This document shows positions 9,219 through 15,829 of a stretch of DNA of 64,000 bases, piece after piece; the stretch's first letter is position 1, and every line of letters starts with the position of its first letter. Position numbers and translations under genes: made by a program. Under the pieces are notes generated by a model. It made no database searches, was not told where the DNA came from, and saw only the letters and a list, made by a program, of their open reading frames with translations. The stretch is from Bacteroidaceae bacterium (lineage in GTDB: Bacteria; Bacteroidota; Bacteroidia; Bacteroidales; Bacteroidaceae): assembly GCA_024398435.1 (NCBI GenBank), contig JAKSJD010000003.1:62001-126000 (forward strand), written 5' to 3'.

Positions 9219-9226
9219 CAAAGATA
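9219..9226 (-). promoter_or_regulatory. Putative promoter -7 box of the Crp-dcp run
   Basis: On the minus strand the sequence reads TATCTTTG, the Bacteroidetes primary-sigma -7 consensus TAnnTTTG, about 28 bases before the Crp-like start codon. A good TTTG -33 box is not visible. Confidence 0.55.
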
Positions 9227-9414
9227 GCAATAAAATTGCTAATGGCGAAGAAAATTCAAGATTTTTTAACGATTAGTTGGTGTTTTCTAATACAAAGTGT
9301 GTGCTGATTTTATGGCTACAATAATATAGATATGTAAATTACAAAAGTACAACTATAGGATAATCAATGTGTTAGCATGGTTTCTGCGTTAATTAATAAT
9401 GTGAGGTCAAACGT

Positions 9415-9680
9415 AAAAACTCTCAAAACTCTCATAACTCTACCAGTTGATTTTCGCTGGATGAAAATTCTTGAATCGGTTTGCAGGCGACTGGACGAAC
9501 TCGAATTCGTATGTTGTGATACATATAAATTGCTTTGAATAGTATTGAATCAGATGAAATGGAGAAAATGCTGAAGAGATGCTTTAGTTTAATATATAAT
9601 ATTATATATAATATTATATATTAAACTAACCCATTATTACGCTAGGCACTGGTAGAGTTATGAGAGTTTTGAGAGTTTTT
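9415..9680. repeat. 266-bp element bounded by 33-bp perfect inverted repeats
   Basis: Bases 9415-9447 are the exact reverse complement of 9648-9680. Each arm contains three tandem 9-bp units of the type AACTCTCAA, AACTCTCAT, AACTCTACC (9418-9444 in the left arm). The 200-bp interior holds a separate 46-bp palindrome and no supported gene. The design resembles a small non-autonomous inverted-repeat element, but no target-site duplication was identified. Confidence 0.85.
9584..9629. repeat. 46-bp perfect palindrome
   Basis: The sequence from TTAGTTTAATATATAATA at 9584 to the matching TATATTAAACTAA ending at 9629 is identical to its own reverse complement, centred between 9606 and 9607. It is almost pure A/T, could extrude as a cruciform or fold as RNA, and lies off-centre inside the inverted-repeat element. 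Confidence 0.9.
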
Positions 9681-9807
9681 TCTCTATATATTTTACAGAT
9701 GATAACACTCTACACATATTTTATATAATAATAAAAATATACATAAAAGTACATTTCCGTTCTCAAAATTAATAATCTTTATAAATATTAAAAATATTTA
9801 TAAAAAG

Positions 9808-9839
9808 TTTGGTAGTTCCAAATATTTTTCGTATCTTTG
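9808..9839 (+). promoter_or_regulatory. Strong Bacteroidetes-type promoter with no gene downstream
   Basis: TTTG at 9808-9811, a 20-base spacer, and TATCTTTG at 9832-9839 match the Bacteroidetes consensus (TTTG, 19-21 bases, TAnnTTTG). It points right, into the 22-bp array at 9857-9944, and the next gene (apbE) is on the opposite strand. A short non-coding transcript is therefore predicted. Confidence 0.65.
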
Positions 9840-9856
9840 TAGTGTGTTTAAGAAAA

Positions 9857-9944
9857 CAGAGCGCGAAGAAGGGCCCCATGAAACGCGAGAAACGACGTCA
9901 AACCTCGCGAGAGATGATATAACGGAACGCTAAACCTTATGAAA
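9857..9944. repeat. Degenerate 22-bp tandem array, about four units
   Basis: Units begin at 9857, 9879, 9901 and 9923, exactly 22 bp apart. The conserved core is an AACGCGAGAAA-like block (for example TGAAACGCGAGAAACGACGT at 9879) and the unit ends are more variable. The same core appears in the array at 18222-18303. Confidence 0.7.
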
Positions 9945-10024
9945 CACAATCGCTATTTGAAACACAGATACAAAGTTCTTACATTTATTTCACGGGCTCG
10001 CGCAGGGACGAAACGGAAATATGG

Positions 10025-11110
10025 TTACTTTGATTGCAACGGAATGTTGTCGGTTTGCCAGACGGCATAATGGTGGGTGTCGTCGCTGTAGATAAGGTAG
10101 GCCTGCAGTTCGGGATGACGATGGAGTAATTGCTGCGAACGCTTCAGGCCCATAACCATGAATGCAGTGGCATAGGCATCGGCGGTGGCACAGTCGGATG
10201 CCAGGACGGTGGCAGAGAGAAGGGTGTGCTGAACGGGGCGGCCGGTGTGAGGGTCGATGGTGTGGGCATATCGACGGCCTCCTTCCTCGTAGAAGTTGCG
10301 ATAGTTGCCGCTCGTGGCCATTGAGATGTCGGTAACGGAAATCACTTGCTCAATCTCTGTTTGCTGACAAAGCGAGTCGGCTTCCGGACGCATGATTCCG
10401 ATGTTCCACGGATTGCCCTTGTGGTTGTTGCCTCTAACGCGCACTTCGCCTCCGATTTCCACCATGTAGTTGTCCACTCCCATGCTCTCGAGATAGAGTC
10501 CCACAGCATCCACTCCATAGCCTTTGGCAATGGCACTCATATCGAGCATGACGGCCGTGTCGGCTTTCTCAATCTCCCCACTGGCATTGAGGTCCACCTT
10601 CTCGATACCAACATGCGTGAGCAGCGATTGAATGAGCGAGTCGGTGATGATCTGACGGTTCTTGAATCCAAATCCCCATGCGTTGACAAGTGGTGCAACC
10701 GTGATGTCGAATGCTCCGTCGGTTTCTGCGGATATGGTCTTGGCCAGACAGAATACATTGCAGAAATGGTCGTCGGTCGACATGGAAGTGCCGTTGTTGA
10801 TGGCAGTGATTACAGAGTTGGGATTGAAAGGCGACAGGGAAGCGTCGACATCTTGCAGCACACTGTCGATTCCTTCGCTCAAGTCAGTTGCCGAGAGGTA
10901 GGTCATGTGGTAGATCGTGCCGAAGATGTCGCCCTCGCATTTGAGGTATGAAGCCTGATCAGGGGATTTGCCCTTGTTTGCCGGATTTTCGATGATGACA
11001 TAGACGGTGCCTGCAATGAGCAAAAGCAGCAGCAACCAGTGCCAAGGTCGCAGTGGATGGCGCTGGGCAGGCATATCGAGTGATTCGTTGAGTTTGCTGA
11101 ACATTCCCAT
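10025..11110 (-). CDS. apbE: FAD:protein FMN transferase
   Basis: ApbE covalently attaches FMN to threonine residues of target proteins such as Na+-translocating NADH:quinone reductase and Rnf subunits, on the periplasmic side. The 361 residues include an N-terminal membrane segment (about 24-42) and the ApbE domain, with YGVDAVGLYLESMG, the MVEIGGEVRVRG motif and the metal-binding C-terminal region HTIDPHTGRPV and SDCATADAYATAFMVMG. It follows mntP by 18 bases and probably shares its transcript. No target flavoprotein is encoded nearby. Confidence 0.94.
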   Translation of the reverse strand: MGMFSKLNESLDMPAQRHPLRPWHWLLLLLLIAGTVYVIIENPANKGKSPDQASYLKCEGDIFGTIYHMTYLSATDLSEGIDSVLQDVDASLSPFNPNSVITAINNGTSMSTDDHFCNVFCLAKTISAETDGAFDITVAPLVNAWGFGFKNRQIITDSLIQSLLTHVGIEKVDLNASGEIEKADTAVMLDMSAIAKGYGVDAVGLYLESMGVDNYMVEIGGEVRVRGNNHKGNPWNIGIMRPEADSLCQQTEIEQVISVTDISMATSGNYRNFYEEGGRRYAHTIDPHTGRPVQHTLLSATVLASDCATADAYATAFMVMGLKRSQQLLHRHPELQAYLIYSDDTHHYAVWQTDNIPLQSK

Positions 11111-11128
11111 ATTCTGTCTGACGGGTGG

Positions 11129-11689
11129 TTAAATGAGTATTTTAATTCCGATTCCGATAAGTATGATGCCTCCGATGAGTTCGGCAGGGAAACGAAACTT
11201 CTTTCCGAGAACTATTCCCAGTGTGGCACCGACCACCGACATCAACGTGGACATTATTCCGATGATGACGATTGGGGATGCGATGCTGTCGAACGTGTTG
11301 AGTCCCATGCACGTGAACGAGGCTCCCACGGCAAGTGCGTCGATGCTTGTGGCTATCGAGAGCAAGAGAATCACGCTGATTTTGTGAGGGTCGAATTGCT
11401 TGGCTTCATCTCCCTTGAAATAGTCGATTATCATTTTCGTGCCGATAAAGGCAAGGAGAAGAAATGCTATGATATGGCCATACTGAGTGAGGGTGGGACC
11501 GAAGTAAATGGTACAAATCCATCCGATTGTTGGCATCAGAGCCTGAAACAAGCCAAAGAGCACACACATGGGCGTGAGCACTTTCCATTCGAACTTACGA
11601 ATCAGCAACCCCGTGGCAATGCTTACGCTGAAGCAATCCATTGCGAGAGCCAAACCAAGCAGTATTTGTTCGACGATTGAAAGTGTCAT
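11129..11689 (-). CDS. mntP: Manganese efflux pump MntP
   Basis: A 186-residue inner-membrane protein with six predicted membrane segments, matching the MntP family (formerly UPF0059). Typical family features are LALAMDCFSVSIATG near the N-terminus and SIATSIDALAVGASF in the fourth segment, each carrying the conserved membrane aspartate. It exports Mn2+ to prevent toxicity. In many bacteria it is controlled by an Mn2+ riboswitch or MntR; neither is apparent here. apbE follows at 18 bases. Confidence 0.94.
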   Translation of the reverse strand: MTLSIVEQILLGLALAMDCFSVSIATGLLIRKFEWKVLTPMCVLFGLFQALMPTIGWICTIYFGPTLTQYGHIIAFLLLAFIGTKMIIDYFKGDEAKQFDPHKISVILLLSIATSIDALAVGASFTCMGLNTFDSIASPIVIIGIMSTLMSVVGATLGIVLGKKFRFPAELIGGIILIGIGIKILI

Positions 11690-11740
11690 AAATGTATGGA
11701 GCTATTTAGTTGTTGCGCATTTCAATTCATGTGTGAGACG

Positions 11741-12643
11741 TCATTCCTCAGTGACTGTCTCGGCAGCAGCCTTCTTATGGTGCTTCTTGCCCCAATTGAG
11801 GTCGAAGATGAGATTGTAGGTGCCTCCCCAGCATGATTCGTTGACGGTGGTTCCGTAGCCAGGAACATAGTAAGGCTTTGAGAGGTCGGTGTTGCCAAGA
11901 GAGAGCTGCTTCTTGTAGCGGGCACTCCAACCCATGTGGAAGTTCTTCCATATCTTCACCTGAACGCCTACGACAACCTCAAACCATTGGCATGTGGTGG
12001 ATATTCCCTCGTGGCTGAAAGCTGACGAACCACCCCAAATCGGGTCGGCAAGGTCGGGACCGCTCATGTCGAAATTGAACGACGACAATCCGTAGCGAAC
12101 ACCTGCAAACAGACGGTTCTCCTGGAACTTGTTCTTGAGCATGTTGAAGTCCACACCGATGCGGAAATATGGAGCTGCCACATTGTATTTGATATCAGTA
12201 TTGTCGTCCGTCTTGTCGCATTTGCCGAATCCTGCTTCGAAGATAGGGAAATAAGTGTTCTTGAGGTTCAGACGCAGGGCAGCCTCTAAAGAACCGCAGT
12301 CGGACAAGAGATATTGCATGGGCCCGAAGATGTCGGCCGATAAAGTGAAACCTTGGAAGAAGGAAAGTTCCTGCTGCTCAAGAATTTCCGGAATGTATTT
12401 CGATGGCTTGAGGCTGTCGGGAAGTGACTCTACAACTCCTTTCACAACACCCACAACGGAATCCGTCACAACGACATCCTGTTCCTTGTTTTCTTCCTGC
12501 GCAAACATGGCCGAAGAAGAAATCAAAAGGATTGCCATCATGCAAATCCTCAGAATTACACATTCCGTAAATCGTAATCTGTAATCCGTAATCTGTAATC
12601 CGTACCCCATAACCTTCAATCCTTTATTCCTCTGCCACTCCAT
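11741..12643 (-). CDS. Outer-membrane beta-barrel-like protein, DUF6048-like
   Basis: A predicted exported protein with a hydrophobic signal ending at SSSAMFAQEE (about residues 30-49 of the longest reading) and a mature region of alternating beta-strand character typical of small outer-membrane barrels (GFTLSADIFGPMQYLL, RLFAGVRYGLSSFNF, MGWSARYKKQLSLG). I recall this as the DUF6048 family of Bacteroidales. The start is uncertain: the ATG at 12643 overlaps the preceding gene by 20 bases, 12610 is an alternative, and 12541 would leave a very short signal. The stretch translated as QITDYRLRF derives from heptamer repeats at 12567-12608. Function unknown. Confidence 0.7.
   Translation of the reverse strand: MEWQRNKGLKVMGYGLQITDYRLRFTECVILRICMMAILLISSSAMFAQEENKEQDVVVTDSVVGVVKGVVESLPDSLKPSKYIPEILEQQELSFFQGFTLSADIFGPMQYLLSDCGSLEAALRLNLKNTYFPIFEAGFGKCDKTDDNTDIKYNVAAPYFRIGVDFNMLKNKFQENRLFAGVRYGLSSFNFDMSGPDLADPIWGGSSAFSHEGISTTCQWFEVVVGVQVKIWKNFHMGWSARYKKQLSLGNTDLSKPYYVPGYGTTVNESCWGGTYNLIFDLNWGKKHHKKAAAETVTEE
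12567..12608. repeat. Heptamer tandem repeats inside a gene's 5' end
   Basis: Six consecutive 7-bp units of the form GTAATCT/GTAATCC occur at exact 7-base spacing. They lie within the longest reading of the DUF6048-like gene and encode its residues 13-26 or form its leader, depending on the true start. Confidence 0.85.
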
Positions 12644-13226
12644 TGAAATATATCTTTACGTTTTCCAAACCTTGATAGTTGACTTCTGAATTGACAATCT
12701 CCACATGGTCGATTGCTGCATCTGTAGATTTTATTCCAGTCAAAGTGTGATAGTAGTGGGCTCCGCATTCAGGCAATTCCACGTGGGCATGACTCTTGTG
12801 GCTGACAATGAGTGTGTCGCCTCGCGAAATGCTTTCATACTGGAAAATCAATGTGTCGGCAGGATTGAGATAACTCATCGGAACACTCACCTCTGAACGC
12901 GATGAACTCTTGTTGACGAGAATCGTATCGCGCCTTACGTTTGCTACCGATTCGTTGTAGCCTTGCTCGATAAGGGTGGAGTCGCGACGCTCTTTGACCA
13001 CTGTCTGATACCCGAGTTTGCGGTATGTGTAGGTGGTCTTTGTTCCCGGAAGCAGTGTCTTGATGGTGATGGCATCGGAATAGGTGATTGACGTGCCTTC
13101 GCTATCGTAGAAATGATAGTTGCAAAGCACGGTGTTCTCCAACGGACAGTTGTTCGACGAGCAAGCTGCCGCAAGGAGAATCAACATACCTCCCAAAACC
13201 ATTATGCCAATGCGCTTCCCGATCAT
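12624..13226 (-). CDS. Lipoprotein, DUF6452-like
   Basis: A 200-residue predicted lipoprotein: signal MIGKRIGIMVLGGMLILLAA followed by a lipobox cysteine (AAAC). The mature part is beta-rich with no catalytic motif seen; I recall the family as DUF6452. The start at 13226 is chosen because it overlaps the stop of the glycosyltransferase as ATGA and gives a proper lipoprotein signal; an upstream reading to 13406 is a frame extension into the glycosyltransferase gene. Its 3' end overlaps the DUF6048-like gene, so the two are likely made together and may act as one envelope unit. Confidence 0.78.
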   Translation of the reverse strand: MIGKRIGIMVLGGMLILLAAACSSNNCPLENTVLCNYHFYDSEGTSITYSDAITIKTLLPGTKTTYTYRKLGYQTVVKERRDSTLIEQGYNESVANVRRDTILVNKSSSRSEVSVPMSYLNPADTLIFQYESISRGDTLIVSHKSHAHVELPECGAHYYHTLTGIKSTDAAIDHVEIVNSEVNYQGLENVKIYFNGVAEE

Positions 13227-14176
13227 ATTGTCTTTTCTACCTGATAAGTGTTGCGCTCCTGAGAGTTGCGGCTGATCATGTCGCCGAGGAATCCGGCCAC
13301 GAAGAGTTGTGTGCCAAGAATCATCATCGTGAGAGAAATATAGAAATATGGCGAATCTGTCACGAGACCAGGGTTTGCTCCGTTTGCCAAGGAGATAAGT
13401 TTCCAAGCACCGACAACGATTGCGGCAATGAATCCGATGAAGAACATCAGTGTGCCTACGAATCCGAATACGTGCATTGGCTGTGCTCCGAATGCAGAAA
13501 GGAACCAGAGGGAAAGAAGGTCGAGATAGCCGTTGACGAAGCGGTTGAGACCAAACTTTGTCTTTCCGTATTTGCGTGCCTGATGGTGAACCACCTTCTC
13601 GCCAATCTTGCTGAATCCTGCATTCTTTGCGAGGAATGGAATGTAGCGGTGCATTTCGCCATATACCTCAATGTTCTTGACAACTTCATGCTTGTAAGCC
13701 TTGAGGCCGCAATTGAAGTCGTGAAGATTCTTGATGCCCGAAACCTTGCGTGCAGTGGCGTTGAAGAGCTTTGTAGGAATGGTCTTGCTCAGTGGGTCGT
13801 AGCGCTTCTGCTTGTAACCGCTGACGAGGTCGTAACCGTCTTCCTTAATCATTCGGTAGAGTTCTGGAATCTCGTCGGGACTGTCCTGAAGGTCGGCATC
13901 CATTGTGATAACGACATCTCCCTGAGCCATCTCAAAACCATGGTACAATGCAGGACTCTTTCCATAGTTGCGGCGGAACTTGATGCCGTGAACTTCTGGA
14001 TTCTTGCTTGCGAGGTCTTCGATAACTTCCCATGAATGGTCGCGACTTCCGTCGTTGCAGAAAATCACTTCATAAGAGAAACCATTAGCTTCCATCACAC
14101 GCTTAATCCATGCATGAAGTTCTGGAAGCGATTCTTCCTCGTTGTAGAGAGGAATAACTACTGAAATATCCAACAT
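13223..14176 (-). CDS. GT2 glycosyltransferase, DPM1/GtrB-like
   Basis: A 317-residue polyprenyl-phosphate glycosyltransferase. The N-terminal GT-A domain (about 1-230) starts with ISVVIPLYNEEESLPEL, has the DXD-like metal motif in VITMDADLQDSPDEIP, and is followed by two membrane helices (about 235-260 and 275-300), the DPM1/GtrB/ArnC arrangement. It would transfer a sugar from a nucleotide donor to undecaprenyl phosphate at the cytoplasmic membrane face. It follows the DUF4199-like gene by 27 bases, a common Bacteroidetes neighbour, and overlaps the lipoprotein gene at ATGA. The donor sugar is unknown. Confidence 0.93.
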   Translation of the reverse strand: MLDISVVIPLYNEEESLPELHAWIKRVMEANGFSYEVIFCNDGSRDHSWEVIEDLASKNPEVHGIKFRRNYGKSPALYHGFEMAQGDVVITMDADLQDSPDEIPELYRMIKEDGYDLVSGYKQKRYDPLSKTIPTKLFNATARKVSGIKNLHDFNCGLKAYKHEVVKNIEVYGEMHRYIPFLAKNAGFSKIGEKVVHHQARKYGKTKFGLNRFVNGYLDLLSLWFLSAFGAQPMHVFGFVGTLMFFIGFIAAIVVGAWKLISLANGANPGLVTDSPYFYISLTMMILGTQLFVAGFLGDMISRNSQERNTYQVEKTI

Positions 14177-14203
14177 ATTCTTTATGTATTTTTTGTTTGT
14201 TTG

Positions 14204-14824
14204 CTATTGCTGTTCTTGCTCGGCGCCTTTGTTTTGAAGTTTCTCCACTTCTTTCTTGATGTTTCTCGATTTCCTGTGGGCAATTATAAGCATTGGTATG
14301 CCGAGGAAGAATGAGAATACAAGATTGTCGGCAAAGAGATTCATCGCAAGGTCGAACGGACTGAGCTGTGCGACGATGTCGAACTGAGCTTTGCTGTTTT
14401 CAAGAATATCGCTCATCCCCATCTGCTTGTACTGGGCAATGATGTCGGGGTGTGTAAGCATTGCGTAGAAAGCCTCGCATACCCTTCCCTCATCGAAGAA
14501 TTGGAAATATACGTATGCAGCTGCTCCCAAGAGGAAATTGGCATAGAGTAGGGTGAATGAAACGAACACCCATGCAATTCCCCATGAAACGTTGTCGCCT
14601 GCTTCCAGCAATTGCTTGAACCTCCATGAAAGGTAAAGCGCAAAGATGGGCGACGCAATCATCAGCATCGAACCAAGCATGGATGCTATGAAATTGTTGG
14701 CAACCAAACCAACGACAAACAGCAGGAATGTCACCACCCACGCAATGCCGAGGAATGTCCCATACTCTCTGGAAAATTCGCGGCTCAACCTTATATGTTC
14801 TAATTTCCAAGCTATTTGTTCCAT
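14204..14824 (-). CDS. DUF4199-like integral membrane protein
   Basis: A 206-residue membrane protein with four predicted helices (near FLGIAWVVTFLLFVVGLVA, MLGSMLMIASPIFALYLSW, GIAWVFVSFTLLYANFLLGA and LVFSFFLGIPMLIIA) and a charged C-terminal tail. This matches the DUF4199 pattern, and its place directly upstream of a GT2 gene is the usual Bacteroidetes context. The start at 14824 (MEQIAWKLEH) is preferred over 14887, since the extension is charged and unlike the family. Function unknown; a flippase or partner of the glycosyltransferase is possible but unproven. Confidence 0.8.
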   Translation of the reverse strand: MEQIAWKLEHIRLSREFSREYGTFLGIAWVVTFLLFVVGLVANNFIASMLGSMLMIASPIFALYLSWRFKQLLEAGDNVSWGIAWVFVSFTLLYANFLLGAAAYVYFQFFDEGRVCEAFYAMLTHPDIIAQYKQMGMSDILENSKAQFDIVAQLSPFDLAMNLFADNLVFSFFLGIPMLIIAHRKSRNIKKEVEKLQNKGAEQEQQ

Positions 14825-15001
14825 ATGGTAATGTTTCTGCCGAACCTTGCAACGAGAAGGAGCGACTTCTTCTGTTTCAAACTGCAAATATAGGCATTTA
14901 TTGCGAATCTAAGGCGATGAAAAGCGAAAATTCGCGTTTTCACACCTTAATTAATATTATATAGAGTAAAATGGTGGGGTTGAAATGGTATTTCTGTGTG
15001 T

Positions 15002-15589
15002 TTACAAACTGCCTTCGCTGACCCTCGACGAATGTTTCTTTACGAAGTCCTTCCACGACTCCTTTCCTCCGCCTCCGCCGGCAGGTTTTCCCATCTGGAT
15101 AAAATGACAATATGCGGCACCCAAGGCATCGGTGGCATCGAACTGAATCTTCATGGTTTCGTCGCTGATTTTCAGCATCTTCTGCAGCATGCTTGCCACT
15201 TGTTCCTTCGATGCGGCACCATTTCCCGTAATGGCCATTTTGATCTTTTTCGGTTCGTATTCAGTGATAGGAATATCGCGTTGGATGGCGGCACAGATGG
15301 CTACTCCTTGGGCTCTGCCCAATTTGAGCATACTTTGAACGTTTTTGCCGAAGAAAGGTGCCTCGATTGCCAACTCGTCGGGATGGTATGAATCGATGAT
15401 GCTCAGAACGCGTTCGAATATCTTTCCGAGTTTCAGATAATGGCTCGCATATTTCTTCAGCTCAATCACTCCGAAAGCAATCATTTCTGCCTTGTTGCCT
15501 GTCACTTTCAACAATGCATAACCCATGAGATTGGTACCAGGGTCGATTCCCATCACAATCTTTTCTGTCTTTGGAGCATCACTTCTCAT
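15002..15589 (-). CDS. ruvC: Crossover junction endodeoxyribonuclease RuvC
   Basis: RuvC resolves Holliday junctions in homologous recombination. The 195 residues contain the catalytic acidic residues in [16 protein letters not shown] (Asp near 15), [19 protein letters not shown] (Glu) and [12 protein letters not shown] (the C-terminal Asp). The C-terminus has a basic, Gly/Lys-rich extension of about 30 residues. The start at 15589 may be preceded by a few residues fewer, but the family N-terminus fits. It stands between the DUF4199-like gene and the divergent PBP1A; ruvA and ruvB are not in the window. Confidence 0.95.
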   Translation of the reverse strand: MRSDAPKTEKIVMGIDPGTNLMGYALLKVTGNKAEMIAFGVIELKKYASHYLKLGKIFERVLSIIDSYHPDELAIEAPFFGKNVQSMLKLGRAQGVAICAAIQRDIPITEYEPKKIKMAITGNGAASKEQVASMLQKMLKISDETMKIQFDATDALGAAYCHFIQMGKPAGGGGGKESWKDFVKKHSSRVSEGSL

Positions 15590-15695
15590 CTGTTCTTGTC
15601 ATTTTGTTTGTGCAAATATAGCAAAAAATGCTCAAAACAACCACTTCAAAACCAAAAAAACGGCAATTCATATCTTCGATTTCATAATTAATCCG

Positions 15696-15703
15696 TAACT
15701 TTG
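15696..15703 (+). promoter_or_regulatory. Putative -7 box for PBP1A
   Basis: TAACTTTG matches the Bacteroidetes -7 consensus and lies about 127 bases before the preferred PBP1A start at 15830. The leader is therefore fairly long. No canonical TTTG -33 box is at the expected spacing. Confidence 0.5.
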
Positions 15704-15829
15704 CACTTTGAACGAGTGAAATCTTGAAAAGATTTGACCAACTCGTATTTCGTTATTTATAACTCGAAACTGAATAGAATTGTGTATATAGATCATTTGA
15801 AACCAGAAACAAATTCGACAACTAATCGG

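Larger units (their letters stand above)
9192..10024. other. Gene-free region of 833 bp with repeats and an orphan promoter
   Basis: No convincing protein gene is present between the convergent-facing Crp promoter side and the 3' end of apbE. The AT-rich stretch contains a 33-bp inverted repeat pair, a 46-bp palindrome, a plus-strand promoter and a tandem 22-bp array, each listed separately. A 25-codon reading frame at 9461-9538 inside the inverted-repeat element is too short to support. Confidence 0.8.

Noticed and set aside
9461-9538. 25-codon frame inside the inverted-repeat element
   Set aside because: Too short, no ribosome-binding site or conserved pattern; likely chance.
13227-13406. 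60-residue N-terminal extension of the DUF6452-like protein
   Set aside because: It lies in the glycosyltransferase gene in another frame and would hide the lipoprotein signal.
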